A stretch of 36,452 nucleotides of DNA from positions 1 to 36,452 of the IMG/VR virus record IMGVR_UViG_3300025769_000353; one strand, written 5' to 3'. Origin of the DNA: a virus. Position numbers and translations under genes: made by a program. Positions 26,671 through 36,452 of this stretch are shown piece after piece; the first letter of the stretch is position 1, and every line of letters begins with the position of its first letter. The notes under the pieces are model-generated. The model saw only the letters and a program-made list of their open reading frames with translations, ran no database searches and was not told the DNA's origin.

Positions 26671-29600
26671 TAGTAAAGTTTTAATTGAAGTCATTGCGAC
26701 AAGCAAAGGCTTAAAAGTTGTTGCTAAAGATACTGAGCAGTTAGTAAAGTCTACTAAAAAATTAGACCAAAGTCAGCAACAGCAAACAAAAACTACACAA
26801 AGACAAACTGCGGCTCATACTAAATATGATAAGCAGAATAAATCTCTTTATCAAAATAATTTATCATCTGCTAAAAGTTTTTCAAAAATGAAGGAAACTA
26901 TGACTGGAGGAGGTTCTTCCAGTTTAGTTGCCGCATACGCTACCTTAGCTGCGAACGTCTTCGCGGCCACAGCTGCTTTTAATGCACTTAAAAGAGCTTC
27001 AGAAATCAATACCCTTATAGAAGGTTTTAGTTATATCGCTCGTGAGAGTGGTAGAAGTGCTATGCTTCTTGCTGAAGGATTGCGAGAGGCTACTGGAGGG
27101 GCTCTATCTTTAGATGCTGCTTTAAGAGCTGCTGCTATTGGTTCAACTTCTGGATTTACAGCAGATCAAATGGAAAGATTAGCTACTGTAGCAAAGAATG
27201 CTTCTATTGCTCTGGGTAGAGATTTAGCGGACGCTACAGACAGGCTCTTCCGAGGGGTTGCAAAAATAGAACCTGAAATTCTTGATGAATTAGGGATTCT
27301 TGTAAGATTGGATAGTGCAGCCGAAGCTTATGGAGCAACTTTAGGTAAAACTGCCACAGAACTTTCAGACTTTGAAAGAAGAACTGCATTCTTAAACGCA
27401 ACACTTTTACAAGGCGAATTAAAGTATGGAGGATTAGCAGGTATAATTGATCCTGATCCTTTCCAAAAACTCTCAGCTTCATTCACAGACTTAACCCGAG
27501 AATTATTAAACTTACTAAACGTAGCAGTTGTTCCACTTGCAAATGTATTAGCAAATAATACTGGATTATTGCTTGGAACTTTAATACTTTTTGCAAGTAC
27601 TATTGTTAAAACTATGTTTCCAGTTCTTACTGAGCTTGGGCAAAGGCAAGCATTTACTGCATCACAAACATTAAAATCTGCAAAAGCTGCAGAAGACGCA
27701 GCAAAAATAAAACTAGCCGCGGCTAAAAAAGAAATGGCTGCTATAAAAGCTCCATTAACAGCAAGACAAAAAGCTTTTAATCAAGATGCAGTAGCAGGTA
27801 AAACAACTCTTGATTATAAAAAACAAATAACTTCTTTAAAAATTTCAGAAACTAAAAGAGCAAATGCACTGAAAAAGTATTCTGGAGAGCATAGAGTTCA
27901 AAAACAAAGAGAGTTAGAAGAATTAAGAAGGTATAGAGCTGAAGTAGAAAGTGTTCAAAGAGCTGAGCAAGGAAGAAGTAAAGACTCCCTAAAAGTTAAA
28001 AGATTAGAGGGAACAGCAGGAGCTCAAAGAGGAATTGCGGGCGGACTAGAAAGAATAGGACAAAGTACTGGAGTTGGAGGGTTCAAAGAAGCCCAAAAAG
28101 AAGTAGATAGACTAGGAAAAAGATTAAAAGTTGTTTCTCGTACTCAAGGCGAGTTTATTAAAACAAATGGTAAATACTCTTTTACAAGTTTTGGAGCAAA
28201 AGCAAAATTTGGTTTTAAACTTGCTTCAGGAGGTGCTAGGTTGTTTGGAGCAGCATTGATTAATGCTATACCTTTAATTGGTCAAATCATATTTGCAATT
28301 GGCTTACTAATTGAGTTTGGTGGGAAATTAATAAAAAGAAATAGAGAACAGTACGCAGAAAATAATAGGCTTGCAGTTTCTTACAAAACCGTTACAAAAG
28401 GATTAGACGAATTAGCAGATAGAAATAAAAAAGTACAAGAAACACTTGAAAGTTACGGAATTACAGAAAATTCATATGTAAGGTCTAGTCAACTTGCAAA
28501 CTCTTTAAAATTTACTTCTGGTGCAATAGGTGAATTTGCTGATAATGTTAAAAAGGTAACTGAAGATTTAGAAAAACAAGACTTTGGAGTTTTTGATATA
28601 CTTTCTAATAAATTTGGCAATATGATAAAAAATATGGGGGAGGCTCTAAAGAATTCTGGAGTTGTTCAAGGCATAAAAGATTTCGGAAATACTATTGGAG
28701 AATTTTTTGTAAAAGGAGCACAATGGTTAGGAGAAACTACAGGTATAACTAAAGCAGTTGATGCTGTAACAGACACAGTAGATCAATTTGTTGAGGAAAA
28801 TCAAAGAGATTTAAAACTTGACAATCTTAAAAAACAAATTGGGGAAAATAACCCTATAAAGTTATTAGAGCAGGAATCAGTTTTAGGGGATAAAGTTAAA
28901 GCAGAATATGAAAAAGTTTTTGGAAAAGGGGGAATTGAGGGCTACATAGAAAGTTTACGAAATGAAATGAAGAACCCAATAATGTCAGAAGGATTTATAG
29001 GGCCTGCTGAGGGAGGACTTATGTCTTTCGGAGAGATTTCTGATGATGTAAATAAAAAAATTAGTAATTTTCAAAATACTTTTGCAGACGCAAATCAATA
29101 TGCAGAAGCTTTTTCTGCTAATTTTACAGAAGCAAGTAAAAAACTTTCAGAGTTTCAAAAGAAGGCAAGAAACAAAAATGAATTTGCTGTTATGTCGAAA
29201 TCTTTAAAAAGTGTATTTGATACTTCAAAACTTACAGAAAATGGATTACTTAGTCTAACGCAAGCCCAAAACTTTATACAATTCAAGTTAAAAACAGAAG
29301 GTGTAGGCTCACTAGAAACTTACGGAATTACAGCAGAAAATGTATTTGACAATGTAGCTAAAGCGGGCGAAAAACCAATTACTCGTATACAACAATTACA
29401 AGATAAAGTAGATAGACTGGCAGAACTTTCTGAAAGTATAGCAGACGAAAAGAAACTATCTGCTGCTTTACAACAAGTTTCTAAATCAGCTTTAGCCGCA
29501 AATTTAGCTATGAATAAACTAAATGCAGAAGTAGAAACATTTAGTAAAACAGGAAAATTTGAACTTACTCCAAAACAAGAATTAGACAACGCAATTAAAG

Positions 29601-30916
29601 CAGCTGAACTCAAAAAAACCGCAGCTACAGATGAATATAATGCAAAAATAAAAATTATTGAACTAGAAACAGAATTTTTACTACTACAAGCAGACCTTAA
29701 TAAAAAGATACTTGGAGATAGATACGAGAATACAGTAAAATTAATAAATGCAGTAGCTGCAGCACAAAGATCTGCTGCAGGGTCTGCATTAGCCAGTGCT
29801 AACGCAGGAGCAAATTCTGAGTTATTGGGTGCAGTTGCAGGAGCAGGTCAATCAGGTTCAATGATAGACAGAGCTGGATCACTTGGATTAGGTTTTGAAC
29901 AATTAGATAAAAAAGAAGGAGAAGATAAAACTTTTAGTGGAACACAAGCAAGAATAGAAGCAATTAAAGGTCTTATTACTCCAATGCAAGAAGAACTTGC
30001 TAAGTTAGGCCCAGAAGGTGAATTTGTAAATGCTGCAACAAGTGGTATACTAACAGTGGCTTCTGCTTTTACAACAATGGGAGAAGAAGGCCTTGCATCA
30101 GCTAAAGGACTAGAAGCTGCAGGAGCTATGATATCAGCAATATCAAATATAATGGCTTCACAAGCTAAAGCCCAAGTAGCAGAAGTAGATAAACAAATAG
30201 AAGCAGAGAAAAAACGTGACGGTAAGTCTGCAGAATCCATCTCAAAAATTAGAGCGATGGAAAAACAAAAAGAAGCTATACAGAAAAAAGCATTTGAAAG
30301 AAACAAAAAAATGCAAATGGCTCAAACAGTTATTAATACAGCTTCTGCAATAGTAGCAGTACTAGATGATGTACCCGCACCCTATAACTTTGCTTTAGCT
30401 GCTTTAGTGGGTGCTATGGGTATGGCTCAATTAGCAATTATTAAAAAGTCACAGTTCCAGTCAAGCGCAGGAGCAATAGAAGAGCCAAAAAATACTGCAC
30501 TATCCATAGGAAAAAGAAGTGAAGGTGTTGATATATCAAAAAGAGCAACTGGAGGAGAGCTTAACTACTTAAGAGGCGGAAGAACAACAGGATCAAATAT
30601 TGGAGGAGCTGGAGCAAGTTTCCCAGGAGCTGCTATGGGTCGAAGAGGTTATGCAGACGGTGGTGTAGTTGTAGGAGAAAGAGGCCCAGAAGTAATTACT
30701 CCTACTCGACAAGTAGACGTAACACCTAATTATGCATTAGGTACAGGAACAACAAATGTAAACTTCTCCATCAACGCTGTAGATGCTGCAGGAGTTGAAG
30801 ACGTACTTATGAATCAAAGAGGAAATATTATAAGAATGATTAGAGAAGCAGCAAATGAAAATGGAGAAAGATTTTTAGAGGATATTGATACACAGGCATA
30901 TGGGAGTAGCAAATAA
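26663..30916 (+). CDS. Tail tape measure protein
   Basis: A 1417-aa protein with GTG start 26663 overlapping the chaperone gene. Helical and Ala/Lys-rich, with hydrophobic stretches near residues 87-110, 299-322, 532-556 and 1222-1262. The C-terminal GGVVVGERGPEVITPT (about 1333) is typical of tape measures. It sets tail length and helps DNA cross the inner membrane. At roughly 0.15 nm per residue it predicts a long siphovirus tail. Confidence 0.92.
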   Translation: MANSKVLIEVIATSKGLKVVAKDTEQLVKSTKKLDQSQQQQTKTTQRQTAAHTKYDKQNKSLYQNNLSSAKSFSKMKETMTGGGSSSLVAAYATLAANVFAATAAFNALKRASEINTLIEGFSYIARESGRSAMLLAEGLREATGGALSLDAALRAAAIGSTSGFTADQMERLATVAKNASIALGRDLADATDRLFRGVAKIEPEILDELGILVRLDSAAEAYGATLGKTATELSDFERRTAFLNATLLQGELKYGGLAGIIDPDPFQKLSASFTDLTRELLNLLNVAVVPLANVLANNTGLLLGTLILFASTIVKTMFPVLTELGQRQAFTASQTLKSAKAAEDAAKIKLAAAKKEMAAIKAPLTARQKAFNQDAVAGKTTLDYKKQITSLKISETKRANALKKYSGEHRVQKQRELEELRRYRAEVESVQRAEQGRSKDSLKVKRLEGTAGAQRGIAGGLERIGQSTGVGGFKEAQKEVDRLGKRLKVVSRTQGEFIKTNGKYSFTSFGAKAKFGFKLASGGARLFGAALINAIPLIGQIIFAIGLLIEFGGKLIKRNREQYAENNRLAVSYKTVTKGLDELADRNKKVQETLESYGITENSYVRSSQLANSLKFTSGAIGEFADNVKKVTEDLEKQDFGVFDILSNKFGNMIKNMGEALKNSGVVQGIKDFGNTIGEFFVKGAQWLGETTGITKAVDAVTDTVDQFVEENQRDLKLDNLKKQIGENNPIKLLEQESVLGDKVKAEYEKVFGKGGIEGYIESLRNEMKNPIMSEGFIGPAEGGLMSFGEISDDVNKKISNFQNTFADANQYAEAFSANFTEASKKLSEFQKKARNKNEFAVMSKSLKSVFDTSKLTENGLLSLTQAQNFIQFKLKTEGVGSLETYGITAENVFDNVAKAGEKPITRIQQLQDKVDRLAELSESIADEKKLSAALQQVSKSALAANLAMNKLNAEVETFSKTGKFELTPKQELDNAIKAAELKKTAATDEYNAKIKIIELETEFLLLQADLNKKILGDRYENTVKLINAVAAAQRSAAGSALASANAGANSELLGAVAGAGQSGSMIDRAGSLGLGFEQLDKKEGEDKTFSGTQARIEAIKGLITPMQEELAKLGPEGEFVNAATSGILTVASAFTTMGEEGLASAKGLEAAGAMISAISNIMASQAKAQVAEVDKQIEAEKKRDGKSAESISKIRAMEKQKEAIQKKAFERNKKMQMAQTVINTASAIVAVLDDVPAPYNFALAALVGAMGMAQLAIIKKSQFQSSAGAIEEPKNTALSIGKRSEGVDISKRATGGELNYLRGGRTTGSNIGGAGASFPGAAMGRRGYADGGVVVGERGPEVITPTRQVDVTPNYALGTGTTNVNFSINAVDAAGVEDVLMNQRGNIIRMIREAANENGERFLEDIDTQAYGSSK

Positions 30917-31629
30917 TGGCATTTAGTAGCTTTGCGGATAGATTACCTGATCCGAATTACAAAATAACAGAAGCAGGAGAAAATTCTGGAAGTGGACTTG
31001 CAGGTCCAGGTTTTGCTTCGGTAAAATTTTCTAGTGACCAACCAGTAGGAATATCAAGAACAAATAGTGGAAGAGTGATAACTCGAGCAATAGTAGGACA
31101 TACTTGGAAAATTAATATAACATATAATCCAATGACTCGTGAGCAGTTTGAGCCCGTATACAGTTTTTTATTAGAGAAGCGTGGAAGGCTAAAACCATTT
31201 TACATTGTGCTACCGCAATATTCTTCTCCAAGAACTTCTACAAGTGGAACAATCTCTTTTCAGAGTGGAGAAAGTGCAGGCATAAATAATTTTATTACTT
31301 CAGGTCATGACAGTGTTACCGGCGGTTTAAGACCAGGAGATATGTTTACAATAACCGACTCACAAAATTCAAACCATAAAAAAACATATCAAGTAGTTCG
31401 TGTAAATGATAGTACAAATAAATTATCTTCTGATAGTGATTTAAACACTACTGATGAAAGAAGATATTATATAAGTCCACCTCTTGAAAAAAGTGTAACA
31501 AGTGGTTCTACACTCGTGTATACAAATCCACTTATACGAGTAATTCAAAACTCAGATGTTCAAGAGTATGATCTTGGTACTAATAATTTGTATCAATTTA
31601 GTTTAAATTTAGAGGAGGCTCAACCCTAA
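30916..31629 (+). CDS. Distal tail protein (DUF2460/Dit-like)
   Basis: A 237-aa beta-rich protein (TRAIVGHTWKINITYNPM, FLLEKRGRLKPFYIVLPQ, QEYDLGTNNLYQFSLNLEE), similar in pattern to minor tail or Dit-type proteins that lie between tape measure and tail tip. ATG overlaps the tape-measure stop and its stop overlaps the tail-tip ATG. Confidence 0.65.
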   Translation: MAFSSFADRLPDPNYKITEAGENSGSGLAGPGFASVKFSSDQPVGISRTNSGRVITRAIVGHTWKINITYNPMTREQFEPVYSFLLEKRGRLKPFYIVLPQYSSPRTSTSGTISFQSGESAGINNFITSGHDSVTGGLRPGDMFTITDSQNSNHKKTYQVVRVNDSTNKLSSDSDLNTTDERRYYISPPLEKSVTSGSTLVYTNPLIRVIQNSDVQEYDLGTNNLYQFSLNLEEAQP

Positions 31630-34600
31630 TGGCTAAACGTTCTATAAACAGTAATATTGAATCTCATCTTATAAATAATGAGCCGTTTGAATATGCCCAT
31701 TTAGTTAAGTTTGAGAGACCTTTTCATCCAAAAAATGGAGAGTTTCGTACAAATTCTGGTAGATATGTTTTTCTTACTGATGGTGCAAGAGATATATCAT
31801 TTGACGCAGATGGAGATGGAAACACAGAAACTTATAGAGCAAATGGAATATTAAGTGTAGGAAGTTATTCAGAAACTACTCAAGCTCGTGCAACTGGTAT
31901 GTCCCTTACTATTGCAGGGGAAACTCTTGGAACTTCGGTAACTGTAACAGGAAATTTAAATAGTAGTGGAACATTTACAACAACAGGAGATTTTGTAAAT
32001 GGAGAGATACTTGATTTCGTAGAGCAAGGATTTCGTGAAGGCGATAAGATAAAAATCGAAAAAGCCAATGGAACTAATTTTGCTGACGGAGCAAGTGGAA
32101 AAATTTATATAATTTCTGGTTTCACAGATAATAACCAAACTATAACTTTTGCAAGAACAGGTGAAGATATAGATGATAGTACATTTATCACTTTAAATAG
32201 TACAAGTTTTACTTTTACTATATTAAATGAAGAAGTACACGGAGCGTTACTAGATAAAGGAACAAAAGAATTTACATCAATTTCAGTTACAAATAATACA
32301 AATATAACACTTGAAAATTCAAATTCAAAAATACAAATTGGACAATTAGTTACTGGACAGGGAGTAGAAGAAGATAGTATAGTCACTTCTATAAATGGAA
32401 CCTCTCTTGTACTATCAAAAACGCAAAAAAGTATAGGAGCAGGTGAAAAACTAACTTTTACTAATCCAAGTTTTGTAAATCGTGAAGTATTTATCTACAA
32501 AGTATTTTTAGATACAGAGGGCAGTATTGTAGGAAGCAGTTCTGTTCTTGTGTTTAAAGGTATAGTAAACTCTACTAATATTCAAGAAAGTCCAACAAGT
32601 TCAAGAGTAAAATGGAATTTAAGTAGTCATTGGGGAGACTTTGACGCTGTAGTTGGAAGACTTACAACAGATGAGATTCATAGAGCACTTGACACAAATG
32701 GTAAACCAAGTATCGTAATGGCTGAAAGACCCGAATATGCTACAGATTTAGGATTTTTACATGCAGAAAGTTCTCTTAATACTATTTCAGTATATCAAAC
32801 AACTGAAACTCGATATGAGTTAGAAACTAAGAGAAGAGGAGGAGTAGCAGGACTTTTGGGTGGTAAAAAGCAAACCTTAAAAGAAATCCAAGAACAGGTA
32901 GATAACGAAGTAGACTTAAGTATATTTTTACAAGGTAAATATCTTCCTGTAGTTTATGGTGTTCAAAGAGTAAACGGTATTCCTGTTTTTGCTGATACAA
33001 AATCAAATAATTCAAAAGAAATATATGTAGTTTACGCAATTTCAGAGGGAGAAAATCATGGTATTTATAACCTTTATATAGATGGCGCACCTTTAATTTG
33101 TATAGATAAATCAGACTATGACGTTAGAAATACAAGTGCAATAGGTTCTGATAGTAACCAATTGCAGTGCTATGGAAGAGCTGACCAAGGAGGAACTCTT
33201 GGAGGAACAGTTGTTACAGGCTCTACAAATTATACAGACTTTGATATGGATGATTTTCATGATTACGACGGGGGAGAAAGGACTTATACTGGAACAAAGA
33301 GATCCATTGTAACTATTAATAGAAGATTTGAATCATATAATGAAAATAGCATACCTGAAGCCTCTGTAACAGATAGTGCTGAAGGATTACAACACAAAGA
33401 AACAGCTTCAATTTATCATCCTTTTAATATGCACTTTACTTTTTATTCGGGAAGAAGTTATCAAGCAGGAGACAATAATTTATCCGACATTGCAGCTTCA
33501 AACGGGTTCAAAAGACAATCAGATTATTATAGTGGAGATGAAGCTTATTGGTCTCCAGACCATAAACTATTAGATACTGCTTATGCAGTTATGAAGTTTA
33601 CTATTGATGCAGATCAAACTACAGTTCCAGATATTGAGTATGTAGTAAAAGGAAAAGTACTGGAGTGCCATAACTATGATGGAACTTATGTTCCTGATGA
33701 AGTTTTAGGCACATCGGATGCTCACACAAACTTTAATGAAGGCGATATTGTTGAAGTTCAATACTCTTCAAATGATTTCAGCACATCATCTTCAGCGGGT
33801 ACAAACTTCAGAATTTTAGATAAATACCAATTTACAACAGCAAGAGGAGAACAGCATTATAGATTTAGATTAGATTCTATTCCAAATATTGAAGATAATA
33901 CTCAAGTTAGACTGAAATCTGGTGCAAATTACTGGCATATGGTTACACATGACCATGCTGTAATAGGTACTTCAACTACTTTACCAAGTCAAAGTTTAAG
34001 CGTAACAAGTTTACAAACAAATGCGAATGGATTATTAACTGCAACACTACCAAGTGCAACAGTAACCGACTTACAAGCTCTTTATCCAAATATTAGTTCT
34101 TCAGCTTCTACTAGTGATGCAATGATTCAGTTTACTGGGGATACTGATGGTATTTTTACTTCTTTAAAAAATGCAGTATTTCAGGCCACTCTTTCAGGAA
34201 ATACTCTTACTTTTCCAGGTACTTCATTTAGTGCAAACCAATCTTCTACAGGAACTCTCTCAGGAATAAATATTCAAGCAGCAGAAGTTTTTGATTTTAG
34301 TACTATTTCAGATATAAGTGGAATAACAGACACAAACGAAATAGTTGGTTGCGATTTACAAATAGTAGAAACTGGAGAATCAAGAAGAATCACAGCATTT
34401 AATACTACAACTAATTACGCAACTATTGAAGCTCCTTTTATTACTCCTCCAACTTCAAGTAATACTTTTAAAATTACAGGCAGAGGAAAAGATTTAAGAA
34501 GTTCTATAAATCCAGCTATTCAAACTTTAGATTTATTAACAAATTCTCGTTATGGAAAAGGATTAGATTTAACAAATGACATTGATTTAGATTCTGTAAA

Positions 34601-36452
34601 AGCAGCCGCTTTATTATGTGACACTCGATCAGACGTAACTATACCTTTATCTTCCGCAGCTTCTTGTGGAGCAGGAGATGTTTATAAACTTACTGATGAT
34701 GGTACTTCTTCAGGAAATCACGTAGCTTCAGGTAAAGTTTTAAATGCAACATCATCTTCATCAAAAGTAATATTTACTGATGTTTCTGGTAAATTTATAA
34801 GAAATTATGAAAATTATATTTCTTATAAATTAGGAGATGTTGTTACAAATATAGTAAATGGACAAAGTGAATACTATCGAGTTACATCAGGAGATGGATA
34901 TAAAACAACAGCTCCAAGCCATACTACAGGTACAATAAATGGTTTTGAACATTTAACAACTTTAACCTTACATAAAGTATCAGGTTCTGGCCCTTCTACT
35001 CTTTCTGTAGCAAAAGACGGCAGACTTTTAACATATTCACTTTATGACTCAGATTTTGTAAAATACTGGAGATATATCGGTTGGGAAGAAAATAGACAAT
35101 GGTGTGTTACTCGTCATCAGACGAACTTCATATTCGATACTTCTCGATCAATTTTTGAAAATGTAAATGCACTGCTATCACACTACAATGGAATTTTATC
35201 ATATAGCAATGGAAAATATGTTCTTGACGTTGAAACTCAAGCAACTACTCCTACTGCAAGTATATCAAACGGTATACAAAGTAATCCTTTATATATTAGT
35301 AATGATGATATTATTGGAGATATTTCACTTGTAGATAATAGTCAGAGAAATTCAAAAAATACAATTAAAGCAAGTATAGCAGACCCACAAAATAATTTTA
35401 GTTCAAGAAGTGTTTCTTTCTTTAATTCAGATTTTCTAAAAGCAGATAGAAATAAAATAAAAACTGGAAGCTATCCTGTTACAGGAATCACAAGTTATTA
35501 TAATGCTCGTATTGGAATAGAGAAAGAATTAATACAAAGTAGATATACTAAAGAAATTTCATTTACAGTTGGCCCAAGAGGTTTATTATTAAAACCAGGC
35601 GAAGTTATTGCTCTTACTTATGCACCTTTTGGTTTTGAGAGCAAACTATTTAGGATTGAAAATTTAACGTACGCAGCAAATTGTAATACTCAAGTAAAAG
35701 CAAGAGAATACGACGACAGTATTTATGCAATAACTCCACAAGTATCTTCATCTGCACAAAAAGCAGCATCAGGAGGAAATTTACAACTTGTAACGCCTGG
35801 ACTTCCAACAAGTTTAACTGCTACAACAACTAAACCAGGTATTATAACACTAAACTGGACAAATACTACAGGCAATTCTGTAGTATCTAAAGATTATAAA
35901 GAAATAATAGACTCCACAGAAATATGGAGAGCATCGACCCAAGGAAGTAGTGGAAGCGTTCACCAGCATGCAAGCTTAATCGCCGTTGTAGATAATGCAA
36001 GCACCTATAATGATGCTTTAGCAGAGGCAGGTAATTTCTATTACTGGATACGTCATAGAAGATTAAGTAGTCAAACAAGTAGTAATGCTTCTGTTCTTTT
36101 AACAGGAGATTTTAACACAGCAATTACTGCAGGAGTAGAAGGAACTGCAAAAGTTTTATCTCCACAACTAGATGTTGATATCTCTAGTATACAAATTAAG
36201 TTTGATGATGCAAATGTTTTAAGTCCTACAGGAGCTGCGCAAGATGTTACTCTTACAGCAACAGTAAGAAACATTACTCCAAATGCAAGTGGAGTTATAT
36301 TTACTTTAGTAGACGCAGACCAAAGCTCACAAAATGATGTTCAATTTACAAATGGAAATTCAACAGTTACAGACACTAGTAGTCCATATCAAGCAACAGT
36401 AGATGCTTCTACTTTTGAACATGATACAACAAATAAATTTGTAAAAGTACAA
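31629..36452 (+). CDS. Tail tip/host-specificity protein (J-like), partial
   Basis: Open from ATG 31629 to the window edge, 1608 codons with no stop, so the C-terminus is missing. N-terminal beta-rich hub region, then YLPVVYGVQRVNG (about residue 437), and the J-type block LTNSRYGKGLDL followed by TRHQTNFIFDTSRSIFENVN, which resembles tail-tip proteins that organise the central fibre. FN3-like domains start near residue 1395 (TLNWTNTTG, IWRAS, FYYWIRHRR). It likely contacts the receptor or holds fibre subunits. It also contains many Thr/Ser-rich strands. Confidence 0.88.
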   Translation, partial: MAKRSINSNIESHLINNEPFEYAHLVKFERPFHPKNGEFRTNSGRYVFLTDGARDISFDADGDGNTETYRANGILSVGSYSETTQARATGMSLTIAGETLGTSVTVTGNLNSSGTFTTTGDFVNGEILDFVEQGFREGDKIKIEKANGTNFADGASGKIYIISGFTDNNQTITFARTGEDIDDSTFITLNSTSFTFTILNEEVHGALLDKGTKEFTSISVTNNTNITLENSNSKIQIGQLVTGQGVEEDSIVTSINGTSLVLSKTQKSIGAGEKLTFTNPSFVNREVFIYKVFLDTEGSIVGSSSVLVFKGIVNSTNIQESPTSSRVKWNLSSHWGDFDAVVGRLTTDEIHRALDTNGKPSIVMAERPEYATDLGFLHAESSLNTISVYQTTETRYELETKRRGGVAGLLGGKKQTLKEIQEQVDNEVDLSIFLQGKYLPVVYGVQRVNGIPVFADTKSNNSKEIYVVYAISEGENHGIYNLYIDGAPLICIDKSDYDVRNTSAIGSDSNQLQCYGRADQGGTLGGTVVTGSTNYTDFDMDDFHDYDGGERTYTGTKRSIVTINRRFESYNENSIPEASVTDSAEGLQHKETASIYHPFNMHFTFYSGRSYQAGDNNLSDIAASNGFKRQSDYYSGDEAYWSPDHKLLDTAYAVMKFTIDADQTTVPDIEYVVKGKVLECHNYDGTYVPDEVLGTSDAHTNFNEGDIVEVQYSSNDFSTSSSAGTNFRILDKYQFTTARGEQHYRFRLDSIPNIEDNTQVRLKSGANYWHMVTHDHAVIGTSTTLPSQSLSVTSLQTNANGLLTATLPSATVTDLQALYPNISSSASTSDAMIQFTGDTDGIFTSLKNAVFQATLSGNTLTFPGTSFSANQSSTGTLSGINIQAAEVFDFSTISDISGITDTNEIVGCDLQIVETGESRRITAFNTTTNYATIEAPFITPPTSSNTFKITGRGKDLRSSINPAIQTLDLLTNSRYGKGLDLTNDIDLDSVKAAALLCDTRSDVTIPLSSAASCGAGDVYKLTDDGTSSGNHVASGKVLNATSSSSKVIFTDVSGKFIRNYENYISYKLGDVVTNIVNGQSEYYRVTSGDGYKTTAPSHTTGTINGFEHLTTLTLHKVSGSGPSTLSVAKDGRLLTYSLYDSDFVKYWRYIGWEENRQWCVTRHQTNFIFDTSRSIFENVNALLSHYNGILSYSNGKYVLDVETQATTPTASISNGIQSNPLYISNDDIIGDISLVDNSQRNSKNTIKASIADPQNNFSSRSVSFFNSDFLKADRNKIKTGSYPVTGITSYYNARIGIEKELIQSRYTKEISFTVGPRGLLLKPGEVIALTYAPFGFESKLFRIENLTYAANCNTQVKAREYDDSIYAITPQVSSSAQKAASGGNLQLVTPGLPTSLTATTTKPGIITLNWTNTTGNSVVSKDYKEIIDSTEIWRASTQGSSGSVHQHASLIAVVDNASTYNDALAEAGNFYYWIRHRRLSSQTSSNASVLLTGDFNTAITAGVEGTAKVLSPQLDVDISSIQIKFDDANVLSPTGAAQDVTLTATVRNITPNASGVIFTLVDADQSSQNDVQFTNGNSTVTDTSSPYQATVDASTFEHDTTNKFVKVQ

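Noticed and set aside
29320-30306. Minus-strand frames of 97 and 152 aa inside the tape measure
   Set aside because: Antisense shadows of a long Ala-rich gene.
1-36452. CRISPR array, insertion sequence with transposase, rRNA, integrase
   Set aside because: None found: no regularly spaced repeats, no transposase or integrase motifs and no rRNA-like sequence.

Overview
This window is part of the genome of a tailed bacteriophage with siphovirus-type morphogenesis genes. It is AT-rich. The set of small basic proteins (DUF5872- and DUF6321-type) and the gene style are those of phages of streamlined marine Proteobacteria. Nearly every promoter I can read is host sigma-70-like (TTGAC-N16-18-TATAAT), and I see no phage RNA polymerase. 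The genome continues beyond both ends: no DNA polymerase, helicase or endolysin is visible, and the tail-tip gene runs off the right edge.

Layout. (1) 1-2868 is a gene-poor, locally GC-rich control region. It holds several short minus-strand transcription units, each with a near-consensus promoter, a tRNA-like element inside a long inverted repeat, and three DnaA-box-like repeats phased every 11 bp between divergent promoters (a plausible origin). (2) 2887-4655 is a cassette bounded by about 88-bp inverted repeats. It carries a four-gene minus-strand operon with a GIY-YIG-type nuclease and a HAD phosphatase, plus its own terminator. (3) 4717-5812 holds four small plus-strand genes behind a promoter that carries a near-perfect Fur box, then a compact structured RNA candidate. 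(4) 5820-12175 is one tightly overlapping operon. The small terminase comes first, followed by small membrane proteins, CsgF, CsgG, a curlin-repeat protein, a FecR-domain protein with a curlin-like tail, a secreted DUF5658-like protein and a CHASE2-class III adenylate cyclase. (5) 12168-15330 begins with a terminator that doubles as the next promoter, followed by many small proteins. (6) 15327-36452 is the head and tail module: TerL, HNH nuclease, portal, protease-scaffold-capsid fusion, connectors, tail tube, tail-assembly chaperones, tape measure, distal tail protein and tail tip.

The most unusual part is region 4. CsgG and CsgF would form a gated outer-membrane pore, and the curlin-repeat protein and the FecR-curlin hybrid are the obvious cargo. 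A membrane cyclase with a periplasmic CHASE2 sensor and complete catalytic residues would turn an envelope signal into cAMP. Because these genes are interleaved with packaging genes and overlap each other, they belong to the phage. From memory, CsgG/CsgF-type genes have been noted in marine phages before. A linked FecR-curlin hybrid and adenylate cyclase in the same phage operon is what I would treat as possibly undescribed. A role in release, superinfection control or host cAMP reprogramming is inference only.
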